A DNA stretch of 9,343 bases. Origin: Verrucomicrobiota bacterium. Its GTDB lineage: Bacteria; Verrucomicrobiota; Verrucomicrobiia; Verrucomicrobiales; Verrucomicrobiaceae. Made by a program: the position numbers and the translations under genes. The notes beneath the pieces were generated by a model. The model had not been told where the DNA came from and searched no databases. It saw only the letters and a list, made by a program, of their open reading frames with translations. Positions 1 through 6,931 of the stretch are shown here, piece by piece (within the stretch, counting starts at the first letter, position 1; each line of letters opens with the position of its first letter). The stretch covers positions 1 through 9,343 of the forward strand of contig JAEYYS010000253.1 in assembly GCA_023428335.1 (NCBI GenBank). The letters run 5' to 3'.

Positions 1-1
1 C

Positions 2-1189
2 TCCTGCGGCATCAAGAACCCGGAGGCCACGCGACTCGACCTCGCCCTCATCGCCTCCGACGTGCCCACCGTCACCGACGCCGTGTACACGACGAACAAG
101 GTGCGCGCCGCCTGCGTGCGCGTCTCGCAGTCGCACATCCGCGAGAGCGACACCCGCGCCATCATCGCCAACAGCGGCAACGCCAACGCCTGCACCGGCC
201 CGCAGGGCATCCAGGACGCCAAGGCGATGTGCAAGGCCGCCGCCGAGGCCCTGGGCGTGCGCATGCGCCAGATCCAGGTCTGCTCGACCGGCATCATCGG
301 CATGACCATGCCGATCCAGCGCATCACCCCGCGCGTCGCCGAACTCGCCGCCAAACTCAGCCCGACCGGCTCCGACGACGCCGCCGCGGCGATCATCACC
401 AGCGACACCCGAACCAAGTCCTACTCGATCGAGGTGCCCTGCGGCGACGGCTCCTTCCGCATTGGCGGCATCGCCAAGGGCGCCGGCATGATCTGCCCGA
501 ACATGGCGACCATGCTCTGTTTCATCACCACCGACGCGAAAATCGGCGCCGATGAGCTCAAGCGCGCCATGCGCTGCGCGGTCGACCAGTCCTTCAACTG
601 CATCACCATCGACGGCGACACCAGCACCAACGACACCGTCGTCGTCATGAGCAACGGCCTGGCCGACGCGCCGACGATCCGCAAGGGCAGCGACGAGGCG
701 AAGATCTTCCGCTGTGCCCTGCACAAGGTCATGCTCGAACTCGCCAAGATGATCGTCGGCGACGGCGAGCGCGTCACCAAGTTCGTCGAGATCCGCGTGC
801 GCAACGCCCGCACCCATGCCGACGCCAAGAAGGTCGCGGAAGCCGTCGCCAAGTCCATGCTGGTGAAATGCTCCTGGCACGGCAGCGACCCGAACTGGGG
901 CCGCGTCATCCACGCCGTCGGCTACTCCGGCGCGCGCATCCGCGAGGAACTGATCGACATTTACTTCGGCGGCCTGCTCGCCTGCAAGGGCGGCCTGACC
1001 TCGGGCACGCCGGTCGGCGAACTGGAGAAGGTGGTGCGCGAGCCGCGCTTCGCGGTCACCATCGACCTCAACCTCGGCAACGCCAACCACATCGTCTACA
1101 CGAGCGACCTGTCCGAGGCCTACGTCGACTTCAACAGCAGCGAGTACTCCGCCGCCGTGCACGCGCGCCGGCAAAAGGGTCTGGCCTAG
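2..1189 (+). CDS. argJ: Bifunctional glutamate N-acetyltransferase / amino-acid acetyltransferase ArgJ (5' partial)
   Basis: ArgJ transfers acetyl from N-acetylornithine to glutamate in the cyclic arginine pathway; many members also make N-acetylglutamate from acetyl-CoA. The frame is open from the first visible codon (nt 2), and the residues before the GTG at nt 62 already match ArgJ (SCGIKNPEATRLDLALIASD). The true start is therefore upstream of the window and GTG 62 is internal. Of about 400 residues, 395 are visible, so roughly 10-20 are missing. Numbered from nt 2: NSGNANACTG at 57-66; oxyanion-hole motif CSTGIIG at 94-100; the autocleavage site in PNMATML, with Thr170 (nt 509-511) as new N-terminal nucleophile of the beta chain; then the FNCITIDGDTSTNDT block at 198-212 and NWGRVIHAVGYSG at 298-310. 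The C-terminus has FNSSEYS where many family members end in Asn...Tyr-x-Thr, then a 12-residue tail. Whether it is bifunctional cannot be read from sequence. It converges on the AraC-type gene, 6 bp away. Confidence 0.95.
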   Translation, partial: SCGIKNPEATRLDLALIASDVPTVTDAVYTTNKVRAACVRVSQSHIRESDTRAIIANSGNANACTGPQGIQDAKAMCKAAAEALGVRMRQIQVCSTGIIGMTMPIQRITPRVAELAAKLSPTGSDDAAAAIITSDTRTKSYSIEVPCGDGSFRIGGIAKGAGMICPNMATMLCFITTDAKIGADELKRAMRCAVDQSFNCITIDGDTSTNDTVVVMSNGLADAPTIRKGSDEAKIFRCALHKVMLELAKMIVGDGERVTKFVEIRVRNARTHADAKKVAEAVAKSMLVKCSWHGSDPNWGRVIHAVGYSGARIREELIDIYFGGLLACKGGLTSGTPVGELEKVVREPRFAVTIDLNLGNANHIVYTSDLSEAYVDFNSSEYSAAVHARRQKGLA

Positions 1190-1195
1190 GCCCGC

Positions 1196-2062
1196 TCAGC
1201 CGGCGCTTTCGCGCCGGTAGGCGGCCGGGGACGTGCCGCGGTACTGGCGCATCATGCGGCTGAGGTAATGGCGGTTCACCAGACCGCTCTGCTCGGCAAT
1301 TTCGTCGATGCTGGCATCGCCGTGGCGCAGCAGGGCGCAGGCCTGGTCGAGCCGGTAGTCGAGCAGCACCCGCATCGGTGGCAGCTTCAACTCCTGCTGG
1401 AACAGGTGGTTCAGGTTGCGCACGCTGAGCCCGGCGAATTTGGCAATCTGTCCGGCCGTCAGCTTGAGGGCCAGGTGGGCGCTCATGAAATCCAGTGCGC
1501 TGCGCAGCCGCGGATCCAGGCGCTGGCTCTCCCAGACCGCCACCGGCAGGCGCGCGACCGCCTCGACGACGAGCGCCGCCGCCGGCCAGGAGAACAGTGC
1601 GCCACCCGCCTCGGCCAGGCGGATGAGCGCCCGCAGACTGGCCCGCGCCGCGGCGGTGACGGCCAGTGGATACAGGCCGGGCACGGCACGGTCGCCGGCG
1701 GCACCGAGGTTGAAATGCACGTACCACTTGCTGAACGGCCGGCTGTTGCGGCCGCTGAAGGAGGTGTGCGGCGGAATCAGGTACAAATGCCCGGGCATCA
1801 ATGCCGTGACGGCGCCATCGATCTCCACCTCGCCGCCCGGATCCAACGGCCAGTACAACCGCCAGTAGGGATCACTGAGCCGGTGCAGTTCCCAGTGCTG
1901 CAGTTCAATCTTGCGCGCGGTGAGCACATCGACCGCACAACCCGGCAGAGCCACCGTGCGCTCGCCGACGACGCGATGGCGCGAGCCGGGTGGCACAAGG
2001 CTGAGCAGGTCGGACGGGGCTTTCATGGCTTGCCAGATCGGACACAGCATGGCGAGCCACAC
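1196..2062 (-). CDS. AraC-family transcriptional regulator
   Basis: A cytoplasmic one-component regulator: an N-terminal cupin-like sensor domain and a C-terminal double helix-turn-helix DNA-binding domain. Numbered from the GTG at nt 2062 (288 aa), the sensor part spans about 40-125, with the typical LMPGHLYLIPPHTSF stretch at 88-102 and WYVHFNLG at 113-120. HTH1 is at about 201-225 (LTAGQIAKFAGLSVRNLNHL) and HTH2 at about 251-284 (SIDEIAEQSGLVNRHYLSRM, then the family signature ending GTSPAAYRR). The start is uncertain: GTG 2062, ATG 2050 and ATG 2026 are all in frame and none has a clear Shine-Dalgarno sequence. The 276-aa form from ATG 2026 (MKAPSD) is equally plausible. It lies 20 bp after the gdh stop on the same strand, so the two may be co-transcribed. 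The ligand is unknown; many relatives with this sensor type respond to sugars. Confidence 0.9.
   Translation of the reverse strand: MWLAMLCPIWQAMKAPSDLLSLVPPGSRHRVVGERTVALPGCAVDVLTARKIELQHWELHRLSDPYWRLYWPLDPGGEVEIDGAVTALMPGHLYLIPPHTSFSGRNSRPFSKWYVHFNLGAAGDRAVPGLYPLAVTAAARASLRALIRLAEAGGALFSWPAAALVVEAVARLPVAVWESQRLDPRLRSALDFMSAHLALKLTAGQIAKFAGLSVRNLNHLFQQELKLPPMRVLLDYRLDQACALLRHGDASIDEIAEQSGLVNRHYLSRMMRQYRGTSPAAYRRESAG
1199..1218. terminator. GC-rich hairpin at the convergent argJ / araC-type 3' ends
   Basis: A perfect 7-bp inverted repeat, CCGGCGC (1200-1206) and GCGCCGG (1211-1217), closes a TTTC loop; G1199 and T1218 could add a wobble pair. It begins about 10 bases after the argJ stop and lies inside the last codons of the opposing regulator gene. 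No T-run follows on either strand, so it is not a textbook intrinsic terminator. It may be a Rho-independent-like stop or an mRNA 3'-end stabiliser, or it may be chance in GC-rich coding sequence. Confidence 0.35.
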
Positions 2063-2082
2063 CCGGCTGACAAGCCCGGGCC

Positions 2083-3495
2083 TCAGGGGAAGATGCCATG
2101 ATGGCGGTAGCTCTCAGCGACCAGCTCCAAGGCCAGCAGGAAGGCTGCGGTGCGCAAGTCGGGCAAATCCCGCTCCTTCCAGAAGCGCCGCAGGCGCTGG
2201 TAGGAGCGCACCATGCTCTGCTCCAGGGCGGCCACCACCAGCTCCTCCTCGGTCGGGCCGTGGATGAGGCGGGCCGACTGCTCCGCTGGCAGGCGCGTGC
2301 CCGTCATTTCCTCAACCGCCGCGAGCAACTCGCGCTTCACCAACTCCTCGTGGCGCGAGATCATGCGATCAAAGCTGACACCGGCGCGGTTCTTCAACCA
2401 TTCGAAATACGAGACGGTGACGCCGCCGGCGTTGAGGTAGAGGTCGGGCAGCATGAAGATGCCGCGCCGCTGCAGGATGTTTTCGGCCTCGAAATCGACC
2501 GGACCATTGGCCGCCTCGGCGATGATCTTCGCCTGCACCCGCGGGGCGTTCTCGCCGGTGATCTGGTTTTCCAGCGCCGCCGGCACCAGGATGTCGCACT
2601 CGCGCTCCAGCACTGACATGCCGTCCTCGACGCTCTCCGCGCCCGGGAAATGCAACAGGCTGCGATTGGCCTGGCGATGGCGGAACACGGCCTCGACATC
2701 GAGGCCGTCGGACTTGAAGACCGCGCCCTCGCGCTCGATGAGGCCGGTCACGACCGCGCCGCCCTGGTTCTGCAGGTACCAGGCCGCATGATAACCGACA
2801 TTGCCCAACCCCTGGACAATGACCCGTTTGCCGGCGATGCCGGGGGTCAACCCCAGCGGCTTCATGTCCTCGTCGATCTCCAGGCAGGTGCGGATGCCGT
2901 AGAACACACCGAGCCCGGTGGCCTGGCGCCGCCCCGGAATGCCGTGCATGCTCAGCGGCTTGCCGGTGACACAGGCGTAGGCGTCGCCACTGTTCACCTT
3001 GAGGTTCTTGTAGGTGTCGGCAATCCAACCCATCTCGCGCTCGCCGGTGCCATAATCCGGCGCCGGCACATCGATGTCCGGGCCGATGAAGTTTTTGCGG
3101 ATCAGTTCGGCGGTGTAGCGACGCGTGACACGTTCGCGGAACCCTTCCGACGCCGTGCCGGGATCGATGCGCACGCCGCCCTTGGCACCGCCGAAGGGCA
3201 CACCGACCACGGCGCACTTGTAGGTCATCAACGCCGCCAGCGCGATGGTCTCATCCATCGTCACATGCGGGCTGAAGCGGATGCCGCCCTTGGTTGGCTG
3301 GCGGTGATGGCTGTGCTCGGCGCGGAAGGCCTCGATCACGGTGATATGGCCGTCGTCGGCACGCACCGGGAAGCGCATGCGGTAGGCCGAGTTGCAGCAG
3401 CGCACCTGTTCGACCAGACCCTCCTCAAGTTTGGCGTGGGCGGCCGCGCGGTTGAAGTAGTGGGAGACGCTTTCGTGGAAGGAATCGCGTGCCAT
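2083..3495 (-). CDS. gdh: Glutamate dehydrogenase (Glu/Leu/Phe/Val dehydrogenase family, animal-like hexameric type)
   Basis: This cytosolic enzyme interconverts glutamate with 2-oxoglutarate plus ammonium using NAD(P). The 470-aa product is complete. Substrate domain: KGGIRF with Lys69, MTYKCAVVGVPFGGAKGG at 90-107 with Lys93 and active-site Lys105, and DVPAPD at 142-147 with the conserved Asp147. Rossmann domain: VQGLGNVG at 227-234 (GxGxxG). Late conserved block: IIAEAANGP at 324-332 and PDLYLNAGGVTVSYFEWLKN at 350-369. Long blocks (MTYKCAVV.VPFGGAK, the GEREM.WIADTY region, CVTGKP, APRV.AKIIAE.ANGP, the PDLYLNAGG region) are the ones I remember from mitochondrial animal GDH rather than from E. 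coli GdhA. After GVSFDRM there is no room for the roughly 48-residue animal antenna. Acidic Glu254 in the GLIERE stretch, near the end of the second Rossmann strand, leans towards NAD, but this is weak. It is divergent from folP (86 bp) and probably co-transcribed with the regulator downstream. Leu/Phe/Val substrates cannot be excluded but the motifs favour glutamate. Confidence 0.94.
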   Translation of the reverse strand: MARDSFHESVSHYFNRAAAHAKLEEGLVEQVRCCNSAYRMRFPVRADDGHITVIEAFRAEHSHHRQPTKGGIRFSPHVTMDETIALAALMTYKCAVVGVPFGGAKGGVRIDPGTASEGFRERVTRRYTAELIRKNFIGPDIDVPAPDYGTGEREMGWIADTYKNLKVNSGDAYACVTGKPLSMHGIPGRRQATGLGVFYGIRTCLEIDEDMKPLGLTPGIAGKRVIVQGLGNVGYHAAWYLQNQGGAVVTGLIEREGAVFKSDGLDVEAVFRHRQANRSLLHFPGAESVEDGMSVLERECDILVPAALENQITGENAPRVQAKIIAEAANGPVDFEAENILQRRGIFMLPDLYLNAGGVTVSYFEWLKNRAGVSFDRMISRHEELVKRELLAAVEEMTGTRLPAEQSARLIHGPTEEELVVAALEQSMVRSYQRLRRFWKERDLPDLRTAAFLLALELVAESYRHHGIFP

Positions 3496-3581
3496 GCCCT
3501 ACCCATGCCAGCTTTCGGGCCCGGGAGCAAGTCCGGGACAGCCCGGCCTTTACTTCCGCGCGCTCCCGTCCTGAGTGCCGC

Positions 3582-4418
3582 ATGCAGTGGCTCATTCGCG
3601 GCACCCCCCATGATCTCTCCCGGCACGGACGGATCATGGGCATTGTCAACGTCACCCCGGACTCCTTTTCCGATGGCGGCCGCTTTGCCGACAGCGGCCG
3701 TGCCGTCGAACACGCCCTGCGCCTGGTCGCCGAGGGCGCCGACATCCTCGACATCGGCGGCGAATCCACCCGTCCCGGCGCGGAACCGGTGGCCGAGGCG
3801 GAGGAACTGCGCCGCGTGCTGCCGGTGATCCGCGCCGTGCGCAGCCAAACCCGGGCGCTGATCTCGATCGACACCATGAAGGCCACCGTCGCACGCGCCG
3901 CCCTCGACGCCGGTGCCGACATTCTCAACGATGTCACCGGCCTGCGCGGCGACCCGCTCATGCTGCGCCTGGCCGCGGACTGCGACGCCGGCCTGGTGGT
4001 CATGCACATGACCGGCACCCCGCTCACCATGCAGGCCGGCCCCAGCTACAAGGATGTGGTCGCCGAGGTGCGCGGCTACTTTGAGACCCGCCTGGCCATC
4101 CTGGAAAAGGCCGGCATCGATCCGCGCCGCGTCGTGCTCGACCCGGGTTTCGGCTTCGGCAAAACCCTCGAACACAACCTCGCCCTGCTGCGCGCCCTGC
4201 CCGCCCTTGCCCCGGCGAACCGGCCGCTGCTCGCCGGCGTCTCCCGCAAGTCGATGATCAGCGGCCTGCTCGGCAGCCCGAACCTGAGCGACCGCGACTG
4301 GCCCACCGTCGCGCTCACCTCCTGCTGCCGCGAACTCGGCGCCCGCATCCTGCGCGTCCACGAGGTGCGCGCGAATGCCGAGGCCCTGCGCATGACCGAG
4401 GCCGTGCTCGGCGCCTGA
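3582..4418 (+). CDS. folP: Dihydropteroate synthase
   Basis: FolP condenses p-aminobenzoate with 6-hydroxymethyl-7,8-dihydropterin diphosphate to dihydropteroate in folate synthesis and is the sulfonamide target. The ATG at nt 3582 gives 278 aa, the usual family length. The frame stays open back to a GTG at 3489, but that extension has no DHPS resemblance and runs into the gdh start. TIM-barrel landmarks in order: MGIVNVTPDSFSDGG at 19-33 (first signature), DILDIGGESTRPGAEPV at 54-70 (second signature), SIDT at 95-98, NDVTG at 116-120, MHMTGTP at 141-147, DPGFGFGKT at 187-195, GVSRKS at 219-224 with the pterin/diphosphate-binding Lys223, and RVHEV at 258-262. No expected catalytic position is missing. 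No strong ribosome binding site precedes the start. The gene is monocistronic on its strand and its stop is one base from that of the opposing yggS. Confidence 0.96.
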   Translation: MQWLIRGTPHDLSRHGRIMGIVNVTPDSFSDGGRFADSGRAVEHALRLVAEGADILDIGGESTRPGAEPVAEAEELRRVLPVIRAVRSQTRALISIDTMKATVARAALDAGADILNDVTGLRGDPLMLRLAADCDAGLVVMHMTGTPLTMQAGPSYKDVVAEVRGYFETRLAILEKAGIDPRRVVLDPGFGFGKTLEHNLALLRALPALAPANRPLLAGVSRKSMISGLLGSPNLSDRDWPTVALTSCCRELGARILRVHEVRANAEALRMTEAVLGA

Positions 4419-4432
4419 CTCAGCCACGCGCC
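4410..4432. other. Convergent stop codons with nested palindrome between folP and yggS
   Basis: The folP stop TGA (4416-4418) and the reverse-strand yggS stop (TCA, 4420-4422) are separated by one base and form the 9-bp palindrome CTGACTCAG (4415-4423). Around it GGCGC (4410-4414) can pair with GCGCC (4428-4432), giving a 5-bp stem with a 13-base loop. No T-run follows on either strand, so termination here is not clear and the two transcripts may overlap at their 3' ends. Confidence 0.4.
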
Positions 4433-5103
4433 CCGAACAACGCGCTGCCCACCCGCACCAGGGTCGCGCCCTCCTCAATGGCCACTTCAAAGTCGTGGCT
4501 CATGCCCATCGACAGCTCCGGCAGCGGCGCGCCGCCCCGTTGCTCCAACGCGTCGCGCAGGATGCGCAGGCCGGCAAAGGCGGGACGACTTTTCCCGGGA
4601 TCAGCGGCCGGCGGCGGGATGCACATCAGCCCCTGGATGTACAGCCGGTCGAGCGCATAAAGCTCCTCGAGCTGCGCCTTCAGCAGCTCAGCGGAAAAAC
4701 CGTGCTTCGAGGATTCCGCGGCGACATTGACCTCAAGCAGCACCCGCGGATGCAGGCCGAGTTCGGCGGCGATGCGGTTGATATCGCGGGCGATGTCGAG
4801 CGAGTGCACCGACTCGATCATCTCGACCCGCGGCAGCACCTTGCGCACCTTGTTCGACTGCAGCGGCCCGATCAAATGCCAGCGCAGCACGGACGGCAGC
4901 AGCGGCTGCTTGGCGAGGATCTCCTGAACGCGGTTCTCGCCGAAGAGAACCTGCCCCGCCGCGAAGGCTTCGCGCAGCGCCTCGGGCGGCTGCGTCTTCG
5001 ACACGGCCACCAGTTCGATGGCATTCACCGATCGCCCCGAGCGCTCGGCCGCCAGGGTCATGCGCGTGCGAATCTGCTCAAGTCGTTCAGCCAGGGTGGA
5101 CAT
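4420..5103 (-). CDS. yggS: YggS/PLPBP-family pyridoxal phosphate homeostasis protein
   Basis: This is a single-domain fold-type III PLP-binding protein. The family has no known enzymatic activity and buffers or delivers pyridoxal 5'-phosphate, affecting amino- and keto-acid balance. The product is 227 aa, the usual size. LVAVSKTQP at 31-39 carries the PLP Schiff-base lysine Lys36; FGENRVQE at 54-61; WHLIGPLQSNKV at 75-86 (many homologues have H rather than P after the G); HGF at 134-136; GLMCIPP at 158-164; and the C-terminal phosphate-binding block LSMGMSHDFEVAIEEGATLV at 197-216, followed by RVGSALFGAR to 226. The ATG at 5101-5103 is clear though its ribosome binding site is weak. It follows the peroxiredoxin gene by 39 bp on the same strand, so the two are a likely two-gene operon, and it is convergent with folP. 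Confidence 0.95.
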   Translation of the reverse strand: MSTLAERLEQIRTRMTLAAERSGRSVNAIELVAVSKTQPPEALREAFAAGQVLFGENRVQEILAKQPLLPSVLRWHLIGPLQSNKVRKVLPRVEMIESVHSLDIARDINRIAAELGLHPRVLLEVNVAAESSKHGFSAELLKAQLEELYALDRLYIQGLMCIPPPAADPGKSRPAFAGLRILRDALEQRGGAPLPELSMGMSHDFEVAIEEGATLVRVGSALFGARG

Positions 5104-5142
5104 GGCGCTAGGCTGGCACGGACCACCGCGGGACGCAACCCG

Positions 5143-5646
5143 TCAGGCCGCCGTCAGCACGGCGAGCACCTGATCGAGATGCGCGTCCGGCTTGACCTTG
5201 GGCAAAACGGCCTGCACGCGACCGTCGGCGCCAATGATGAAGGTCGTGCGCTCGATGCCGAAGTAGGTGCGACCGTACAGGCTCTTTTCCACCCAGGTGC
5301 CGTAGGCCTCGGCGACGGCATGATCGGCATCGCTCAAGAGCGAAAACGGCAGCTCGTGCTTGCGCGCAAACTTCTCGTGACTGGCGATCGAGTCGGCACT
5401 GACACCGATCACGTGAGCGAGTTTTGCCAGCCGCTGCCAGCCGTCGCGCAACGCACAAGCCTGGCGGGTGCAGCCCGGGGTATCGTCCTTCGGATAAAAG
5501 TAAAGCACCACCGGCCGGCCGTGCAGGTCGGCCAGCCTCAGGCGGGCGCCGGGGGCCTGACCGACACCGGCGACCGGCGCGTCAAAATCGGGTGCGAGTT
5601 GGCCGGGCAACGGCTGTTTGGAAGAAACGGGAGAGGACTTGGGCAT
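5143..5646 (-). CDS. bcp: Thioredoxin-dependent thiol peroxidase, BCP/PrxQ-type peroxiredoxin
   Basis: This cytosolic peroxidase reduces hydrogen peroxide and organic hydroperoxides with electrons from thioredoxin. The 167-aa thioredoxin-fold product starts with a short, poorly conserved N-terminus (about 14 residues), then GQLAPDFDAP at 15-24 and VVLYFYPKDDTPGCT at 46-60. Cys59 is the peroxidatic cysteine, with Thr56 in the PxxxT/SxxC motif. Cys64 in RQAC is the resolving cysteine, five residues on, as in E. coli Bcp (Cys45/Cys50), so an intramolecular disulfide is expected. GVSADS at 81-86 and ERTTFIIG at 132-139, with the conserved Arg, complete the active site. The start ATG (5644-5646) fits the family length although no Shine-Dalgarno is evident. 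It shares an 84-bp divergent intergenic region with the histidine kinase and is probably co-transcribed with yggS. No peroxide-regulator site was recognised. Confidence 0.95.
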   Translation of the reverse strand: MPKSSPVSSKQPLPGQLAPDFDAPVAGVGQAPGARLRLADLHGRPVVLYFYPKDDTPGCTRQACALRDGWQRLAKLAHVIGVSADSIASHEKFARKHELPFSLLSDADHAVAEAYGTWVEKSLYGRTYFGIERTTFIIGADGRVQAVLPKVKPDAHLDQVLAVLTAA

Positions 5647-5673
5647 GCCGAAAAGTACGTGACGAAGAGAGCG

Positions 5674-5687
5674 CCAGATGCACCTGG
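5674..5687. promoter_or_regulatory. Imperfect 14-bp palindrome in the bcp / histidine kinase divergent intergenic region
   Basis: CCAGATGCACCTGG matches its own reverse complement at 12 of 14 positions (CCAG...CTGG half-sites around TGCA). It lies about in the middle of the 84-bp gap (5647-5730) between the two divergent genes, where an operator could act on both. I cannot assign it to a known regulator and could not identify -35/-10 boxes with confidence on either strand. It may be chance. Confidence 0.3.
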
Positions 5688-5730
5688 AGACAGAGCTTTA
5701 CCCGCGAATCCTTTCCTCCTAGGCTCCGGC

Positions 5731-6828
5731 ATGGCCGTCTCCCAACCGATCTTCAACGCCCTCTGGCCCGAACAGCCGGAAGCCCTCGCCGCCCTCGCCG
5801 TGACCCGGCACCTGCAAGCCGGTGAAACGGTGTTCAAAGAGGGAGAATCTGGCGACGGACTTTATCTGATCGAGTCAGGCCAGGTGGAAATCTCCGGCCA
5901 GATGCTCGGCCAGGGGCATCGCGTGTTCTGCCGTCTCGGCCCCGGCGAACTGTTCGGCGAAATGGCGGTCATCGAAAACCACAATCGCTCGGCCAGTGCC
6001 GCCGCCACCGAGCCCAGTGTGCTGCATTTCCTCGAGCGCGACGCGATGCTCGAACTCATCCAGCGCACGCCGGGCCTTGCCATGCGCCTGCTTCAGCTCA
6101 TCAGCCACCGCCTGCGCGACTTCAACCGCGTCTTCCTCGATGAGATCGTGCAGGCCGAGCGCCTCGCCGTCATCGGCCAGTTTGCGCGCTCGATCATCCA
6201 CGACCTGAAAAACCCGCTGCAGATCATCAGCCTCAATGCCGAACTGATCGCCACCCCCGGTCTGCCCGCCGATCTCACCGCCCAGGCCCCCGGCCAAATC
6301 CGCGCGCAGGTCGAACGCATCAACGATCTTGTCGCACAAATCCTCGAATTCACCCAGGGCGGCGCCAGCCGGCCCCAGGCCCTCGACTACCGCCAGTTCC
6401 TGCTCGACACCCTCGCCCAATTGCGACCCTCCCTCGACCTCAAGCAGATCGAAGTGACGATCACCGGCGAACTGCCCGAGGCCAGCCTCCAGGCCGATCC
6501 CAGGCGCCTGCGCCGTGTGCTTGCCAACCTGACCGGCAATGCCGGCGACGCCATGGAGGGAGGCGGCCAGCTGCGGCTGCGCGTCGAACAGCGCGGCGAC
6601 GAACTGCTCACCGAACTTCAGGACAGCGGCCCCGGCATCGCCGAGCCGGTGCTGGAAAAACTCTTCCAGCCCTTCACCACCCACGGCAAAAGCCACGGCA
6701 CCGGCCTCGGGTTGTCGATCTGCCGGCAAATCATCGAAGAACACGGTGGCCACATCAGCGCCCGCAACGCAGCGGAAGGCGGAGCCATCTTTGCCTTCAC
6801 CCTGCCACTTCAAACCGGAAGCCCCTGA
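5731..6828 (+). CDS. Soluble sensor histidine kinase with N-terminal cyclic-nucleotide-binding domain
   Basis: A 365-aa cytoplasmic kinase with no transmembrane segment. Residues about 7-130 form a cNMP-binding (CAP_ED) domain: GETVFKEGESGDGLYLIESG at 31-50 is the beta-roll core. The phosphate-binding cassette GELFGEMAVIENHNRSASA at 72-90 keeps the Gly-Glu pair, Glu77 and Arg86-Ser-Ala expected for contacts with the ribose-phosphate, so real cyclic-nucleotide binding is plausible. A linker helix leads into HisKA at about 140-207, with the phosphoacceptor His157 in SIIHDLKNPL. The HATPase domain spans about 250-360: N box NLTGNAGDAM at 266-275, G1 DSGPGI at 298-303, F box LFQPFTT at 311-317, G2 GTGLGLSI at 323-330. 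The frame is open far upstream over genes on the other strand, but homology begins just after ATG 5731, which is the likely start. No response regulator is adjacent, so it is an orphan kinase. The downstream neighbour is the prepilin-like cassette, 200 bp away. Confidence 0.92.
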   Translation: MAVSQPIFNALWPEQPEALAALAVTRHLQAGETVFKEGESGDGLYLIESGQVEISGQMLGQGHRVFCRLGPGELFGEMAVIENHNRSASAAATEPSVLHFLERDAMLELIQRTPGLAMRLLQLISHRLRDFNRVFLDEIVQAERLAVIGQFARSIIHDLKNPLQIISLNAELIATPGLPADLTAQAPGQIRAQVERINDLVAQILEFTQGGASRPQALDYRQFLLDTLAQLRPSLDLKQIEVTITGELPEASLQADPRRLRRVLANLTGNAGDAMEGGGQLRLRVEQRGDELLTELQDSGPGIAEPVLEKLFQPFTTHGKSHGTGLGLSICRQIIEEHGGHISARNAAEGGAIFAFTLPLQTGSP

Positions 6829-6841
6829 ACCAGATCCGTGC

Positions 6842-6857
6842 CCAGGCGACAGCCTGG
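6842..6857 (+). terminator. Possible terminator hairpin after the histidine kinase
   Basis: CCAGGC (6842-6847) and GCCTGG (6852-6857) form a perfect 6-bp stem with a GACA loop, 13 bases after the kinase stop. A short T-tract (6871-6874) follows only 13 bases later, so this is at best a weak intrinsic terminator. Its position, before the AT-rich promoter-like stretch, fits transcription ending between the kinase gene and the cassette. Confidence 0.4.
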
Positions 6858-6879
6858 CGACCCAAGCGCATTTTCAAAA

Positions 6880-6901
6880 CACTTACAATGCGTTATAAGT
6901 G
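6880..6901. promoter_or_regulatory. 22-bp imperfect palindrome upstream of the prepilin-like cassette
   Basis: The half-sites CACTTA (6880-6885) and TAAGTG (6896-6901) are perfect inverse complements, and the 10 bases between them are also largely symmetric, giving 18 of 22 self-complementary positions. This size and symmetry suit a dimeric DNA-binding regulator. It lies about 75 bp upstream of the -35-like box. A second, overlapping inverted pair, CGCATT (6867-6872) and AATGCG (6887-6892), could form an alternative stem. No known regulator was matched. Confidence 0.4.
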
Positions 6902-6931
6902 ATGCAATTCGCTGTTTTTGAGTCGTTCGCA

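Noticed and set aside
3533..3546. CCGGG-ACAG-CCCGG inverted repeat in the gdh/folP divergent gap
   Set aside because: A 5-bp GC stem is expected by chance in this composition, and no promoter elements flank it convincingly.
3489..3581. N-terminal extension of folP from GTG 3489
   Set aside because: It overlaps the gdh start codon, has no DHPS similarity, and ATG 3582 already gives the normal family length.
2650..3828. Plus-strand open frame of 392 codons opposite gdh
   Set aside because: It is antisense to a gene with full catalytic motifs and runs on into folP out of frame; its composition is typical of a shadow in GC-rich DNA.
3336..4490. Minus-strand open frame of 384 codons opposite folP
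   Set aside because: It is antisense to a complete dihydropteroate synthase and shows no recognisable domain.
4495..5730. Very long upstream extension of the histidine kinase frame (open from nt 4495)
   Set aside because: It runs antisense through yggS and bcp, has low-complexity GC-frame composition, and the kinase homology starts only after ATG 5731.
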